From Ridgeia piscesae (taxonomy: Eukaryota > Annelida > Polychaeta > Sabellida > Siboglinidae): a DNA stretch of 64,000 bases. The notes under the pieces are model-generated. The model searched no databases. It worked only from the letters and a program-made list of their open reading frames with translations, and had not been told where the DNA came from. Position 1 is the first letter of the stretch. Each line of letters opens with the position of its first letter. Below, piece after piece: positions 1 through 12,000 of the stretch. The position numbers were made by a program, and so were the translations under genes. Location: the NCBI GenBank assembly GCA_025642075.2, contig JAODUO010000440.1, positions 172,001 through 236,000 on the forward strand, given 5' to 3'.

Positions 1-835
1 GTAGTGCAGATAATAGACACGATGTTAGGCCGTATGTTTTTTTATGGGATTTGCGTTTTACATTGTTGTACGTTGTGGTTTCGATAAGCACTTATATCTG
101 ACAAGTTATCTGAATGCACATAATCATAACACATGTATACTGGCACTCTTCCTTATTAGTCAAGATCGCGAAACACAAGTATTTGCAGCTATTGCCATGG
201 CAACCTCCATAATAATCGATTAAAAGTCATGATTTCCGTGATAATTGTCACCGGCAAAGTGTGTCCACTGCTTCTGTTTGTAATAATCCTTCGGACAATA
301 TAACTGAAATACGCTATTTCGGAACAGTTCGATTATTATGACCAAAAACAAAACAAAGTCCTATATGTTAACATGGAGTATATGGACCTCCTGCCACCAA
401 CTTCGTTTTCGCGTGCGAGACTTGCACGCCCTATATACACAAGCTATAATTTGTTTCACTCTTTAGAGACTTACACATATAATTTACAGGGGTTGCCACT
501 GGCCCAATGCTTGTGTTGAAGCCATGTAATAAAATCCATAAATAAATGTGCTAAAATTGTGTAGTGCCAATAGTGCCTTAGATTTAGCATTAGTAGCAGA
601 CCGGCACCACGAGTAAGTTTTTTTTACTTTGCAAGTCTACATGATGTCACTCCTACCAAACCTTGATCATGCAAAGTGACAGGCACATCGGTAGCAGCAT
701 ATGTTATTTACACTATTCAGGTCAGTAACTTTTTTGGTAGGCTAGTAACGTTCCAAATCCACTGGCCCTTGGCCAGTGGATACAAAACTATAATGTCAAG
801 GCCTGATGTGGACAGGATGCTTCAATGATTCTTAC

Positions 836-3800
836 CACCGTAGTGCTGTTTTGATTGGCGTAGTGAGACAAGCAGTGAAAAGGTCAGCAGGTAGTTCCGG
901 ATTCATGGGGAGTAGTTCATTTGTGCTACAAGCAGCAAGCTGGATGCAGTTCTTTGTGCTCGACCCTGATGCACTCATGTCTGACTTGTTACTGCTCATT
1001 GTTAACGCCATCTGGTGGAAAAAAGCAGACGCAGTAATGCCAACTCTATCTTTCAAAGATCTCTAGGTAATGGCTGCAAGCTAGCGACTTGTATCTATAA
1101 TAGTGTACGTTATTTGATCAAGTAAACAGTGTTACTGTTACATTTACAAATAAAATAGTACCAAGCCACACTAGCAATAATAAACTTGAACATGTTTTAT
1201 TATAAAACTAACTATAAAAGCATAAGACAAACACTTTTTTGAAATGTCATGTCAAATTTTCCGTAAACAATTTATTTTAATCTTTGCACTAAAATAAAGT
1301 GAAAAATAAAATGGGCACCACAAGTTATTTCACACAGAAATGTATAAACTACCTCTTGCTCCCGTTGAACTGAGAACTGTTTAAATGACTGGATAATGAT
1401 GCCGGCATTTGAGCAGTCATAGACATAAATGGACGGACTTCCCATCCATGTCTGCAGGTCGTACACAGACAGGGGAATGTACTGGGTGTAGCTCTACAAC
1501 AACAAACATTTCATCAATGGTGTATGTGGCCTCTGTCAATGGTGTATGTGGCCTCTGTCAATGGTGTATGTGGCATAAACAAACTTGCCTATTCCTCATG
1601 TATTATTAATAGTATAAATAATTAAATAATTGTCTTATTAATAAAATAATAATATTGATGGTATATGTTTTGCCAAATTAAATTTCACACATTGAACATG
1701 CAAATGGAAAGTGAAACATTCAAATTGTAAGTGCGAATTGTTTGTGAAGAAGACGGGGCTAATAGTAACAAACAGCTTAAGAGAAAGTTCCTGGTTTCTT
1801 TTAGATTGCCTGGTGCCTGGTGTCTACAGTCGAGGCCAGTAAATGGGATCAATTATAAATTGTCTCAGTGTAATACTTGCACCTAACCACCATTCCACAT
1901 GAGTGACATGACAGTCCATTTCAAAACATGCAAGCCAAATTAATTAATCATTCTACTAGTTGTGAAAAGCATGCTTATGACTAGAGCAGCCAGTACTAAA
2001 GTGACAACTACCTTGTTGAACACCCAGATCTCTCCATTGACTGTAGGTCTTGGCACACCATGACCATTGTAGTGGAAGAGCACTCTCTCTTCCTACAAAA
2101 CACAACACATGTACGTGTTTGTTTCACAACAATCTGTTAGTGAAAGAAATCAACTGAATAATCACTCAAAACATTTCAAGATAAACATTAATATTTCAAA
2201 AAAACGTTGCAATCTTTTTCTATACTGTCAATAAAAAAAATATCCACCACTCTGTTTTTTACTAATAACACACCAACACAATATGTATTAATTTAACTTT
2301 ACAACATATAACTGCTATTATATACAAATTACATATGATTTAGCTGTGTCAACTGGTAGTGTATTTTGTAAACGATCATGAACTGAGCATTATCCCTGGT
2401 GTTGATTGTGTAAATAATGGTGATTACTGTATTATTAAGAACACCAAATTATGGAAGCCTTTGATTCTGAAGCACACACCAGTCATGGTAAGCTTAAACT
2501 TCACAATATTTATATCCTGGGAACATTGACACCCTTTACGCATACAGCAGTTACGTAATAATAAAAAAATAAAGGTTTCTCTCTCCGTTTGAGGCTATAG
2601 TGGCTAAATAGTTGTTGTTGTGTACACAGAAATACAAATGTATGTCAAAAGGTACACAACTCAATTTGTGCTATAAAAAGAAACCATCCAAACGCACATC
2701 TTAAAAATGTGTTAGACCATGATTTATTGAGCATGGAGCCATGGTATATAAAAAAATTGACATCTTTGATGTTGGTCACCGTCATTACTGCATTTGGTTT
2801 GACTCAGTCCTATCTAACCAATATGTCTATTGACAATCCTATCTAGCCAATAGGACTATTGACAGTCCTATCTAACCAATAGGTCTATTGACAATCCTAT
2901 CTAGCCAATAGGACTATTGACAGTCCTATCTAACCAATAGGTCTATTGACAATCCTATCTAGCCAATAGGACTATTGACAGTCCTATCTAACCTATATAA
3001 TTTTTTGACTGAAATTTCCAAATTACTTCATTACTATACATTTCTACACAAAAACAAGAACACACTGCTAAAAATAAGCATCACATAAACAGCATTAAAC
3101 TACACAATGTGTTATTTCTCAACAGAAACATATATCACAAATTCACAATATAAGTTTGTGATGAGGTCTACTGGCAATGATACAGCCCCTTCAGGGAGTA
3201 CGTGATGCCTCTCACCTTGGCGTTTCGTCGAAGTGAGATGCAGAGTTTCTTCACCTCCTCCATGGTGGGGTCCAGACTCTGCTTGTAGCGGGCCCTGGGC
3301 TGCCAGCGCTCGTACTGACGCTGTAGACTGGAACCTATCGCCTCCAGCGCCTTCTGAGGGCTCATTGACAGCGGGTCTGTGTGTACAACTCATTTATGTT
3401 AAGGACAGTAAGAATTATTAGGGATGACTGTATATAAGTTCCCAACAAAGTCTCAAAACTCATGAACCAACTGAATCGATATGAAATACACATACAATCA
3501 AACTACTTTTTTTACTTTGTGAATGTTCATGTGAGGTAGCTCTTGAAATAAAAGTTTTTTATGTGGCATGAATTTGACCAGACTATCTATCAAAATGACT
3601 ATGTTATAAATATGTCCCATTATTAAATATTATTGTCTTCTAAATATATGGTTTAGTTTACATTTAGTGAATGTCATTTTGAAGCTGTTGTTACTTTTAA
3701 AATCTTAATTTTGATGGAACAGTATTGCTCAAAAGAAAAAAACATACTGTTACTATATAGTAATCAAATGCATACCTGCCATGTTGGAACACTTATGCCT

Positions 3801-6800
3801 GGATAACAAGGGAAGTTGTCTTTCAGATTGTTTTACTTTCTCTTTTACAAGTAACCCCCATATTTGTTATTGACAATTTTTTTATCATCATCAGGGAATA
3901 AACCGACAGACACTGACAGCAAATTAAAAAAGAAATGTAAACCTTACCTATCCAGCATTCTAGACGTGCACAGGGAGATATCTTGACTACATCTGGAGGG
4001 TCGACTCCAACATTGAGACATAAAACCAGTGCTACACTCACTGTCTTCATCTGCAAGAAACAACAGCTGAATGACAGCATCACGTGTACACAATGACTAC
4101 ACAATCAGTGTTCCCCTGAGTAAAATCATGTGCGAGGCGGCAGGACGGGCTGAGCAAGCAGTGAATGTGTGATGCACACTATGTGGGTCCGGAGGCATGG
4201 CCACTTACAACTATTTTAAAAATTACCTTCAAAATGGTGCATTCTGATGGGTGTTTTAACCTATTCCCTGGGAAATACAGAGGAAACAAATGCAAAATTA
4301 CAAGGTAGCAACATGTAAACATGTTTATAGCAAGACATACGCACGAGGTGGCAATTCTGGCATATTTTGAGCAAGGTAGCTTAACCTTAGAAGTGACCAG
4401 GGCCAAAAATCGGACCCAAATGCACCTGCTTCTGTTGTAACAATTTTCATTTCCATCACACTAAACTGACATCTGAAAGCTGACAGATTTTTCTAGATCA
4501 TGTTTATGTTTACTTGCGTAGATTCAGCGACAGATTCTTCGCAGTCTAGTTTAAAAAGCATGTGATACAGTTGCTGCCCATATTTGGGAGATTTTACTAT
4601 GTCCTGATGAATGAATTTACGCATCCACTCATAAAGTCTACACCCCCACATATGCGGTATCAAAAGAAAGCTCTGTGAGTGGCCAATTTGCCCAAAATAA
4701 ATCACATGGTTTCAGTCCATTCAGACCCGTCATTTTTAATGTAGCATCATCGACCCCGCAAAACCAAAGTTGATGACAAAATGGCGACGCAATAAACAAC
4801 AGTTTATCCACTTCGCAATTTTCCTTTGGATTATCTGAAGTTTCTGTGTTTATATTTTGACAAAATGCTTGACAGTATTCATAAACAAGGTTATTATATT
4901 AGTTCATGTAGTTAGATTGACTTTGGAGGCATTTTGGGGGTGAAAATTCACCAAATTAGCAGCGCAATATTTCTCCGACCGGGCGCATGTGTTGTAACGG
5001 TAATGAGTGCGGATGCTTGAATCAACGTATTTTATGTCGAAAAAAAATCTTAAAAATAATAGTTTCATTTTTGTTTTATTTAGCAGCTAACACATGAATC
5101 TATATTTATCTAAATGGCGAAGAATATTCGTTCACACCATCATTATCTGGCAGCAGGATGAAACGTTTATTTTTGATTTTTTAGTTCAATTTCAATGATT
5201 TTCATTTGTTAAATATTTATTATAATTTTATTCTTTTAGTGTTAAAATTATGCATTATTCATATTGTTATGACCAATATTAGCGAAATTATTATTTTTAT
5301 AGGAACAGTATGCTAGAGGATTTTTCTTGGTCACCTCTAGGGTTAGAAAAACAGCGAGGTAGCCCACCTTGCTCATCATATAGCAGGGGGGAATACTGCA
5401 CAATTATATGTTTTATTTAGCTTGGAAATTTCATCTTCAGTCCTCACAGACATGGTAAAACTGCACAAACTCAAAGAAATTTTTTTTGATGTCACAGGCC
5501 AAGAATCAGACATATGCCATGTTTATGTGCCATATGAAATATTAAAAACACTTGCTCATGTAACAAAAATCAAACATGCAGATCTCTTTCAAGATTAATT
5601 AACTCATCTGAGTCATAATGTTGGAACCATGGAAAATTTAGTTTTCCTACATGAAAAACTTACTTATTAGTTTATATCAGTCTTTCAAATCTAACAATGG
5701 CATGTTTTCAAGAATTTGAATCAAATTAAAGATGATTGAGAGGATGACAAGTGTCCTAAAAAGTGAAACTAGTTTAGTTTTTAGTTAATTAATTAGGTAT
5801 TATAATTGAAAGTTGTTTCCAGTGTTGTGCGAGTAATGTTTTGTCACATGTATCACATCGATTAACTTGATTAAGGCTGGTGGTCAATCACTTGAAAAAA
5901 GCCAAATTATGAATGGAGACATTTAACCATGTTCCTACATCAACAGAAACAACTCCAGTAAATAGTTTCTCACAAAATTACAGCAATACGGAAAAGCTTT
6001 TTTCATGGTATGTTGTGCAAATCAATGAGTAATCTATATCAACAATTTTTTCAACACAACATAGTCAGCTGATGCCTCTCAAAATGGTGTACATGACACA
6101 AGTTATCCAACTGTTTTGTGTAATTGCTGGAACATTTAAACTGAGATTATTGTAAAATATATCATGCAAGTCACTGTGAGGTGTCTGATTAACATAATTT
6201 CACAGATCTGTCAAACTGTAAATATTGTGAATGTATGGCCAGCATTCTATTCCATGAATCCTAAATGTTCCCACTAGTAGGTTTTAAGTGTTTTCCAATT
6301 GTTTAACCTGTGTTTATTCAAAAGAATACTTTCTTCAGCAAGCCACTAAATTTTATTCACATGAAATATCGTATTTTTAATTACTGTATGTAGTACTTCT
6401 AGCCAATGGCGAGAACAAACAGGTACACTGTTATTTCATGTGGGAGCCTCCTTGTGATTGATAAAAGCACATTAAAGCACCCTCTTGACTTCTCTGCCAG
6501 ACTGCCTCTCACACTCAGATGACCAATAAATGTACATTTATACACATTATTGTTGGAGTGTGTCTTGTTTGTGATGTTCTAAAACATTTGGACACAAAAC
6601 AGTGTAATAATGCGACCCCATTGTTTACAACAGCAAGCTATAATATAAGAATAATGTAAACACAAGGGACTTGTTGATAGCAAGGATATTACAGAGTACC
6701 ATATTATCGCCCACACAATTCCGCATCTATACGGCTCGTCTGGTGTTTAAATATTGTCTGTTTGCAAGTTTTATTTCGTATAATCAACATACCCGCTCTT

Positions 6801-6963
6801 TCATGCGCCATGTCTGCGTTACAGTTTTGGAACCTTCGATTTTTTCTAAATGGCGTTTCAGAGTGAACGCCCACAATGACCGTCCATCGAGAGGAGGCGG
6901 TTGTTCAACGATACGGTCCCCGTTCGCTTTGTCACACCTATCTTCTAATTGTTCAACAGCCAT
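836..6963 (-). CDS. RPTOR: RPTOR, regulatory-associated protein of mTOR (5' part, six exons)
   Basis: Raptor is the mTORC1 scaffold that recruits substrates. Exons, in transcript order: 6963-6793, 4050-3948, 3376-3216, 2092-2012, 1493-1353 and 1011-836; splice phases agree throughout and the gene continues past the left edge. They encode the N-terminus and most of the RNC (raptor N-terminal conserved) domain, closely matching animal raptor: HLEKIEGSK, then [16 protein letters not shown], then [13 protein letters not shown]. The caspase-like pseudo-active-site motifs HYNGHG (exon 4) and YDCSNAG (exon 5) are intact. The start is inferred: ATG at 6963 (MAVEQLED) best fits the short vertebrate N-terminus, but an in-frame ATG at 7023 precedes it and an in-frame stop lies just upstream of that. 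The extreme N-terminus is divergent. Intron 1 is 2.7 kb and contains a dispersed repeat. The gene is divergent from SUFU. Confidence 0.95.
1513..1575. repeat. 22-bp tandem repeat, three copies
   Basis: A unit beginning GGTGTATGTGGC and ending CTGTCAAT is repeated almost exactly three times in a RPTOR intron, just upstream (in transcript sense) of the exon that starts at 1493. Confidence 0.8.
2804..2993. repeat. 58-bp (2 x 29) dimeric minisatellite in a RPTOR intron
   Basis: Alternating half-units (CTATCTAACCAATAGG and CTATCTAGCCAATAGG, each joined by CTATTGACA) form a higher-order dimer of about 58 bp repeated three times. Units are nearly identical, so the array is young. Confidence 0.85.
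4489..4800 (-). repeat. Dispersed repeat copy in RPTOR intron 1
   Basis: Read on the minus strand, this segment shares order and wording with 63085-63310 (+): a GCCAT...TTGTTTA start, a GGGCAA block, then GACTTTATGA[G/A]TGGATGCGTAAATTC. Two diverged copies in introns of unrelated genes indicate an interspersed element. No coding capacity was seen. Confidence 0.6.
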
Positions 6964-7149
6964 TATGTTGTCGAACTTTGCCAATGACCTAACATCGGGC
7001 TTTCGTACACATGCGTTTGGCATCGCCTGTATAACAAGAAACGGTCCGAGGAATTTCTAGAGAAGAAAATTAATCTGGTGCCCAGCACCACGCTTTCGCT
7101 TCGCATGCTGGAACTTTTCCAAATGAGCAAACGTTATCTGCACAGACGC

Positions 7150-7470
7150 TGAAGTAACCGCGGGGAGCGGTGGTCGCGTGGTAGAGCGCCGGACTGTCAA
7201 TCGAGGGGACGGTGGTTCAATCAGGTACCGTTCAATCCCACCTGCCGCCGTTTCGAAACTTAGGCAATTTCGTAACCCCACATTTGTCTGTGTCTTTCGG
7301 AAGACACTAAAAGCCGGTGGTCCTTTCTATCTGGTGTCCAATATGCCAGGGGAAGTAAAACATCCCACACAGGGGGTAAATATGTAACCTGTAGTGGACT
7401 CACTAATTCTAGAGAAGGACAATTTAAAAAACCAATGACAATAATGGTCAGCAAGTTGACCGAGGTCATT
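7150..7470 (+). mobile_element. tRNA-derived SINE
   Basis: The head has pol III promoter-like boxes: an A-box-like GTGGTAGAGCGCCGG near 7180 and a B-box-like GGTTCAATC near 7213, as in a tRNA. The body carries GTGTCTTTCGGAAGACAC, then AAAGCCGGTGGTCC, a pattern I associate with tRNA-SINEs of marine invertebrates. No tRNA cloverleaf continues beyond the head, so this is a SINE and not a tRNA gene. The 3' end is uncertain. Confidence 0.65.
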
Positions 7471-7714
7471 TAATGGAAGAAGATGAAGAAGAATATCCCA
7501 CCAGCTATTAGATCCCACTAAATTTATATCGCATATTCCATGTTTCGTGGACTTGTATACATTTTCCAGGTTGATAATTTCACAGGTTGACATTTTCGTT
7601 ATTGCCAACGTCTGAGAAACACAATTTTATTGTAGCTGGACATGAATATCGAGAGAGAGAAAGTGTGAATTTTGAAAGTCTAAATTGTGCATGGGCCCGC
7701 TAGGTGTCACACGC

Positions 7715-7805
7715 AAAATGATGCAAAACTAACGTACGTAGGTGTAAATCCACAAACCACACAGAGAAACACTGTTTTTAAATATATGTATTATATAGAT
7801 TAGTG
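7715..7805 (+). mobile_element. RTE-like retroelement 3' tail
   Basis: Contains CACAGAGAAACACTGTTTTT followed by AT-rich sequence. Related tails occur at about 26845-26942 (+) and 37425-37500 (-). The pattern of a conserved CAGAGAAACAC end followed by an AT-rich tail resembles RTE-type LINE or SINE 3' ends. Confidence 0.5.
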
Positions 7806-7846
7806 GCGGGAGGAAAGTGTAAAAGGATAGTCTGCGTGTGTGTATG

Positions 7847-7847
<1 letters not shown>

Positions 7848-7889
<42 letters not shown>
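7848..7889. repeat. (TA)n microsatellite
   Basis: Uninterrupted AT dinucleotide run of about 42 bp. Confidence 0.95.
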
Positions 7890-7890
<1 letters not shown>

Positions 7891-9062
7891 CTTTTCTGAC
7901 TGAATCTAGACTGTATTTAATGTGATCGTTGAAGACATCCATGCGTTCGAGAATTTTTAAATGAACGGGGATTGTGATGTGCAATATGATCGATCCTATA
8001 TATTTTGCTTGTTGTATTAACTGTGATTAACTAATGTGATTAATTGTTTACTATATGAGTTAATAATTAATCCCGTTCAGTAACTACATTGAAAAAAACA
8101 CTATGGTAATAAATATGCTATCGTGATCACAAATGTCCGGGACTACTTATATAGGTGACGGAAACTATAAATGTTTTACGGGGTATGCTTAGAAGAAAGC
8201 GGAGCTGTTATGGAGTTCCAGCCTTTCTACCAGTAGCTACGAGGCTGACTATAATGATATCATCGATATCGATGAAAACTTTCATTGGAAGTATGTAATA
8301 TAATTATAGCCGTAATTTACGGAATAATTTTATATGGACCAGTAACTTGAGTAAGTGTATGCTTGTGTGATAGTAAGTGTGCACACGCGCATATGTGAGT
8401 GTGTTTGTCTTCATCATGTGAACAAGTAATGGTAATACGTTACCTTCACGTTATCATACTAATGGATGAATGTTATAAATACTATAAGTAGTATAATGCA
8501 AGCGCAACATATAGTGGTTATATATATACAGCTAGGCCATATCATATTATTGATGAATTTATATAACAAACAAAACGCTTTTGAATTTGAATTCAAGAAG
8601 GAATTATATATTTTTAACAACCAACACTGGTGTCAGTCTTATTCAGATAGAGTGTAGCTTCTAGAATTAATAATTTTTATGAATTAATCTGTCGGACTAA
8701 CTTCGGTCGGAGTCGACGAGTATATAACTAGTGTTCATAATCACGTTACCCATCCCAGCATACACATTGTCTGAGTCGTTATTCTATTACTAATGCTTCC
8801 AAGTAAATAACTGTTGGATAATTCTTCCAAGCTTACGATTTTATTTATATTGTATATTTTAAATGTTTGCTCTACTTGCAGAAATGAAACGAGATCTAAA
8901 TGTAAAATGTTGTTTGAGAGTATTAGATCCAGTGTCGCCCTCTATTGGATTTGGGGCCGTGCAACAGTGTTGAACATTTTTACCTGTTCAGAAAGTGGCA
9001 GTAAACATCAAAGGGAATGAGGGCATTGTTAAGTCGGTAAACTATAAATAAACATATTCGCA

Positions 9063-12000
9063 ATGATCCTCGACGGTCCAGGAGAAAAGGCTGTTTTAGA
9101 ACGCATCACGGAATTTTATCCTGACTTGAAAAGGCAGCTGCAAGCAACAGTATCTCCCAAGATAAAATACTGGTAAATTAAAAAGTTAACATTTAGTAAT
9201 TTACGGAAATTACGCGGTATATACAGGTACAACTGGATTGAAAAGGCCTATAAAACAGGTTAAATGTGTTATTTCCAAAATACTGCGGGCTTGCGAAACA
9301 TTATTCAGCGTTCGGAGTATACAATGACAATTATCTCTGCATGTGCGTGAGAAATAAAGTCAATTAAGATTCAATTCAATTCAATAACTTTATTCCAGAC
9401 TCAACAGGGCACATACAGCAAGTACATGTGACTCTGAGGTCCATATGTTGACATTAGGCAGACAATATGTACAGTATGTATTCTGACCCAATGCTGTGTA
9501 TATAAGCAACATGTATACATTTGTTTTAGTCAAGTGTTCATAATATATAAAAGCTTGTTCCAGTGTTTATGGATCCTGGAAGTGAATCTTAAGCTAGAAG
9601 TTAGAATGTCATTTAAAATACAGTTAACAGAGCTATCAAGTCTACACATAAATCTATAAATCTATACACCATATTCCTAATAACTGACTGGCAGCATTGT
9701 ACATCAAACAGAGTGCATAGTAAGCTGGTACTTTCATATTTCGACATACCAATAAAACACCTTAAAAATATTGTGATATGCAATATGTAATCTATTTAGT
9801 GTGGATTTCTTGTAATTCCACCAGAGTTGTACTCCATACATGGGTGAGCAATATGAACGAAACAGAGTGAGCTTAACCTCTAGGTAGCACATGCTAAATT
9901 TTCGCAATATAATATTTCCTTGTACATATAAAGTTCTGCGTTGTCTATTAATATCATCATCATCTGAAAGATCATCTGAAATATAGTTTCCAAGATATTT
10001 ATATGTAGCTACAACATGCAGAGTAATCCCTTTTAGCTTAAATTCAGGGATACTGCATCCTTTTAAGGTCGCAGATCTAAATATCATAACTGCACTCTTC
10101 TTAGCATTGTATTTCACATCATGGCTCATTCAAAATTTCTCACATTCACGTAGTAGCTGGCATAGTCCTGCCGACGAAGGTGAAATCAAAACCAAATCAT
10201 CAGCATATATTATGTGATTAATAAGATGACCATTTATGCTACATCCAACATTACACATTTTAAGTTGTTCGCTCAATTCATCTACATATACATTAAATAA
10301 GTAAGGGGATAATATCCCCCCTTGTCTAACACCATTGGTTACTTTAAATTTAGTAGAAAGCAAATCACCCCACCTTATGCAAGTGGTCTGGTTGTGATAC
10401 CAATACATTAATATTCATAGTATATACACCGGTACACCCCTTTCACTAAGATTCTTAAGCAACGTTCTGTTATTTATTCTGTCGAAGGCTTTATTGGCAT
10501 CAAGAAAAACATACAAATACACTGTCATTCAGAGTTCGATATAAATCAATAATTTCCTTTAACACATATATACATTGGTCTGTACCATGCTTCTTCTTGA
10601 AACCAAACTGATTCGAATTAGTATCCAAAAATATTTCAATTCTACCCAGTATAATTACTTCAATAATTTTGCTAAACACACTAGCTAATGCAATTGGATG
10701 GTAATTGTCTTTAGAAGATATTTTACCAGCTTTATCCTTAATCACTGGCACAAGTACAGCTGACAACATTGACTCTGGCAGAAATCCATGAGCAAAAAAA
10801 CTAGTGAAGCACAAAGAGAGCAAGGGTACAAGTGCCTTGTCTGCATATTTTATATGTTCTGAACATATGCCATCTGACCCACAAGCTTTATTAATGTCAA
10901 GCTTCTTAATTGCATTTGTTACTTCCTCTACTGTAACCACAATTTCATCATAAGATGTATCACAGTCATATTCACAAATGTCTACACTACTATTGCTAAC
11001 ACAGTTTAATAGGTCACAAAAAAAGATATTATAGTGAGCACGTACTTATATAATTATAATAGTTAGGCGAACAAATGGTACATATTTAAAAATTACTTGA
11101 CACAATATAATATCTTGTTATTGTAATTTGTAAATGTAATACATAATGACTATGATCACTACATGGAATGAAAGAAGATTACAGTATAAATATAAAGCGT
11201 AAACTGATCGATAATTATACGGAGGGCATAATTATAATTAGGTATATAAATTACATATTTATGAAATACTTGATACCTCTTATATGGTTATTATAGCTTG
11301 TATGTGTATTAATTAGTAATCATGTGATAAACTGACCATATTTTATGCCTCTTTCATTAATATATAACTACTTTTTTGTAAATGTGTATAGGTTGCATAT
11401 ATAGGTTGTAAGACCATTCAATGGCCTCAATCTGTGTAAGTTTATTCCTAGTCTAATCCATTGGTTTTAGGCAGGGTGGCAAGGACCCGCTGGATCACAT
11501 CTATATCCTGCTGAACCAAGGAGACCCGAACCATGGCGTTCCTGAACATTGGCATTTCATTACGTTTGGTTTTAGTGATCTTCATGGAGATGGTCGAGTG
11601 CACGAGTACGTTAACATCTGGGTGAACTGAAATGTATTAATGTAAACCTATATGATCAGCCAGATCAGTGCTAAATGTCTCAGCTTTTGGACTTTCAAAT
11701 ACTTGCTAATGTCTTTTTAAATAGCAACGTTTAGTGGGGGCAGCATGATATTAGTTTTATACAGGAGGTCAACATGTAATTATACAAGAGGTCGAAATAT
11801 AATTAACAGGTCATTCAAGAATATGCATGCTGAGAATTTTTGCAATGCACTTTTCCAAGTGATTCAGTACAGTTGTATATTCAGAGCATATTAGCTGACT
11901 AGGGCCACTCAAAAAGAGTTGCGAGAGACTTATAAAAATACAAAATGTACAAATAAAAACAGAATTCATTTATTTAAAATAAACATGCTGTCACTATACA

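Larger units (their letters stand above)
6964..9062. other. Divergent intergenic region between RPTOR and SUFU
   Basis: About 2.1 kb separates the two start codons. It holds a tRNA-derived SINE (about 7150-7470), an RTE-like retroelement tail (about 7715-7805), a (TA)n tract and otherwise AT-rich sequence. Promoters of both genes must lie here or in unseen 5' exons; no confident core promoter element was identified. Confidence 0.6.

Noticed and set aside
7170..7245. tRNA gene with GTC-like anticodon
   Set aside because: Pol III boxes are present but the arms do not close into a cloverleaf and SINE body sequence follows.
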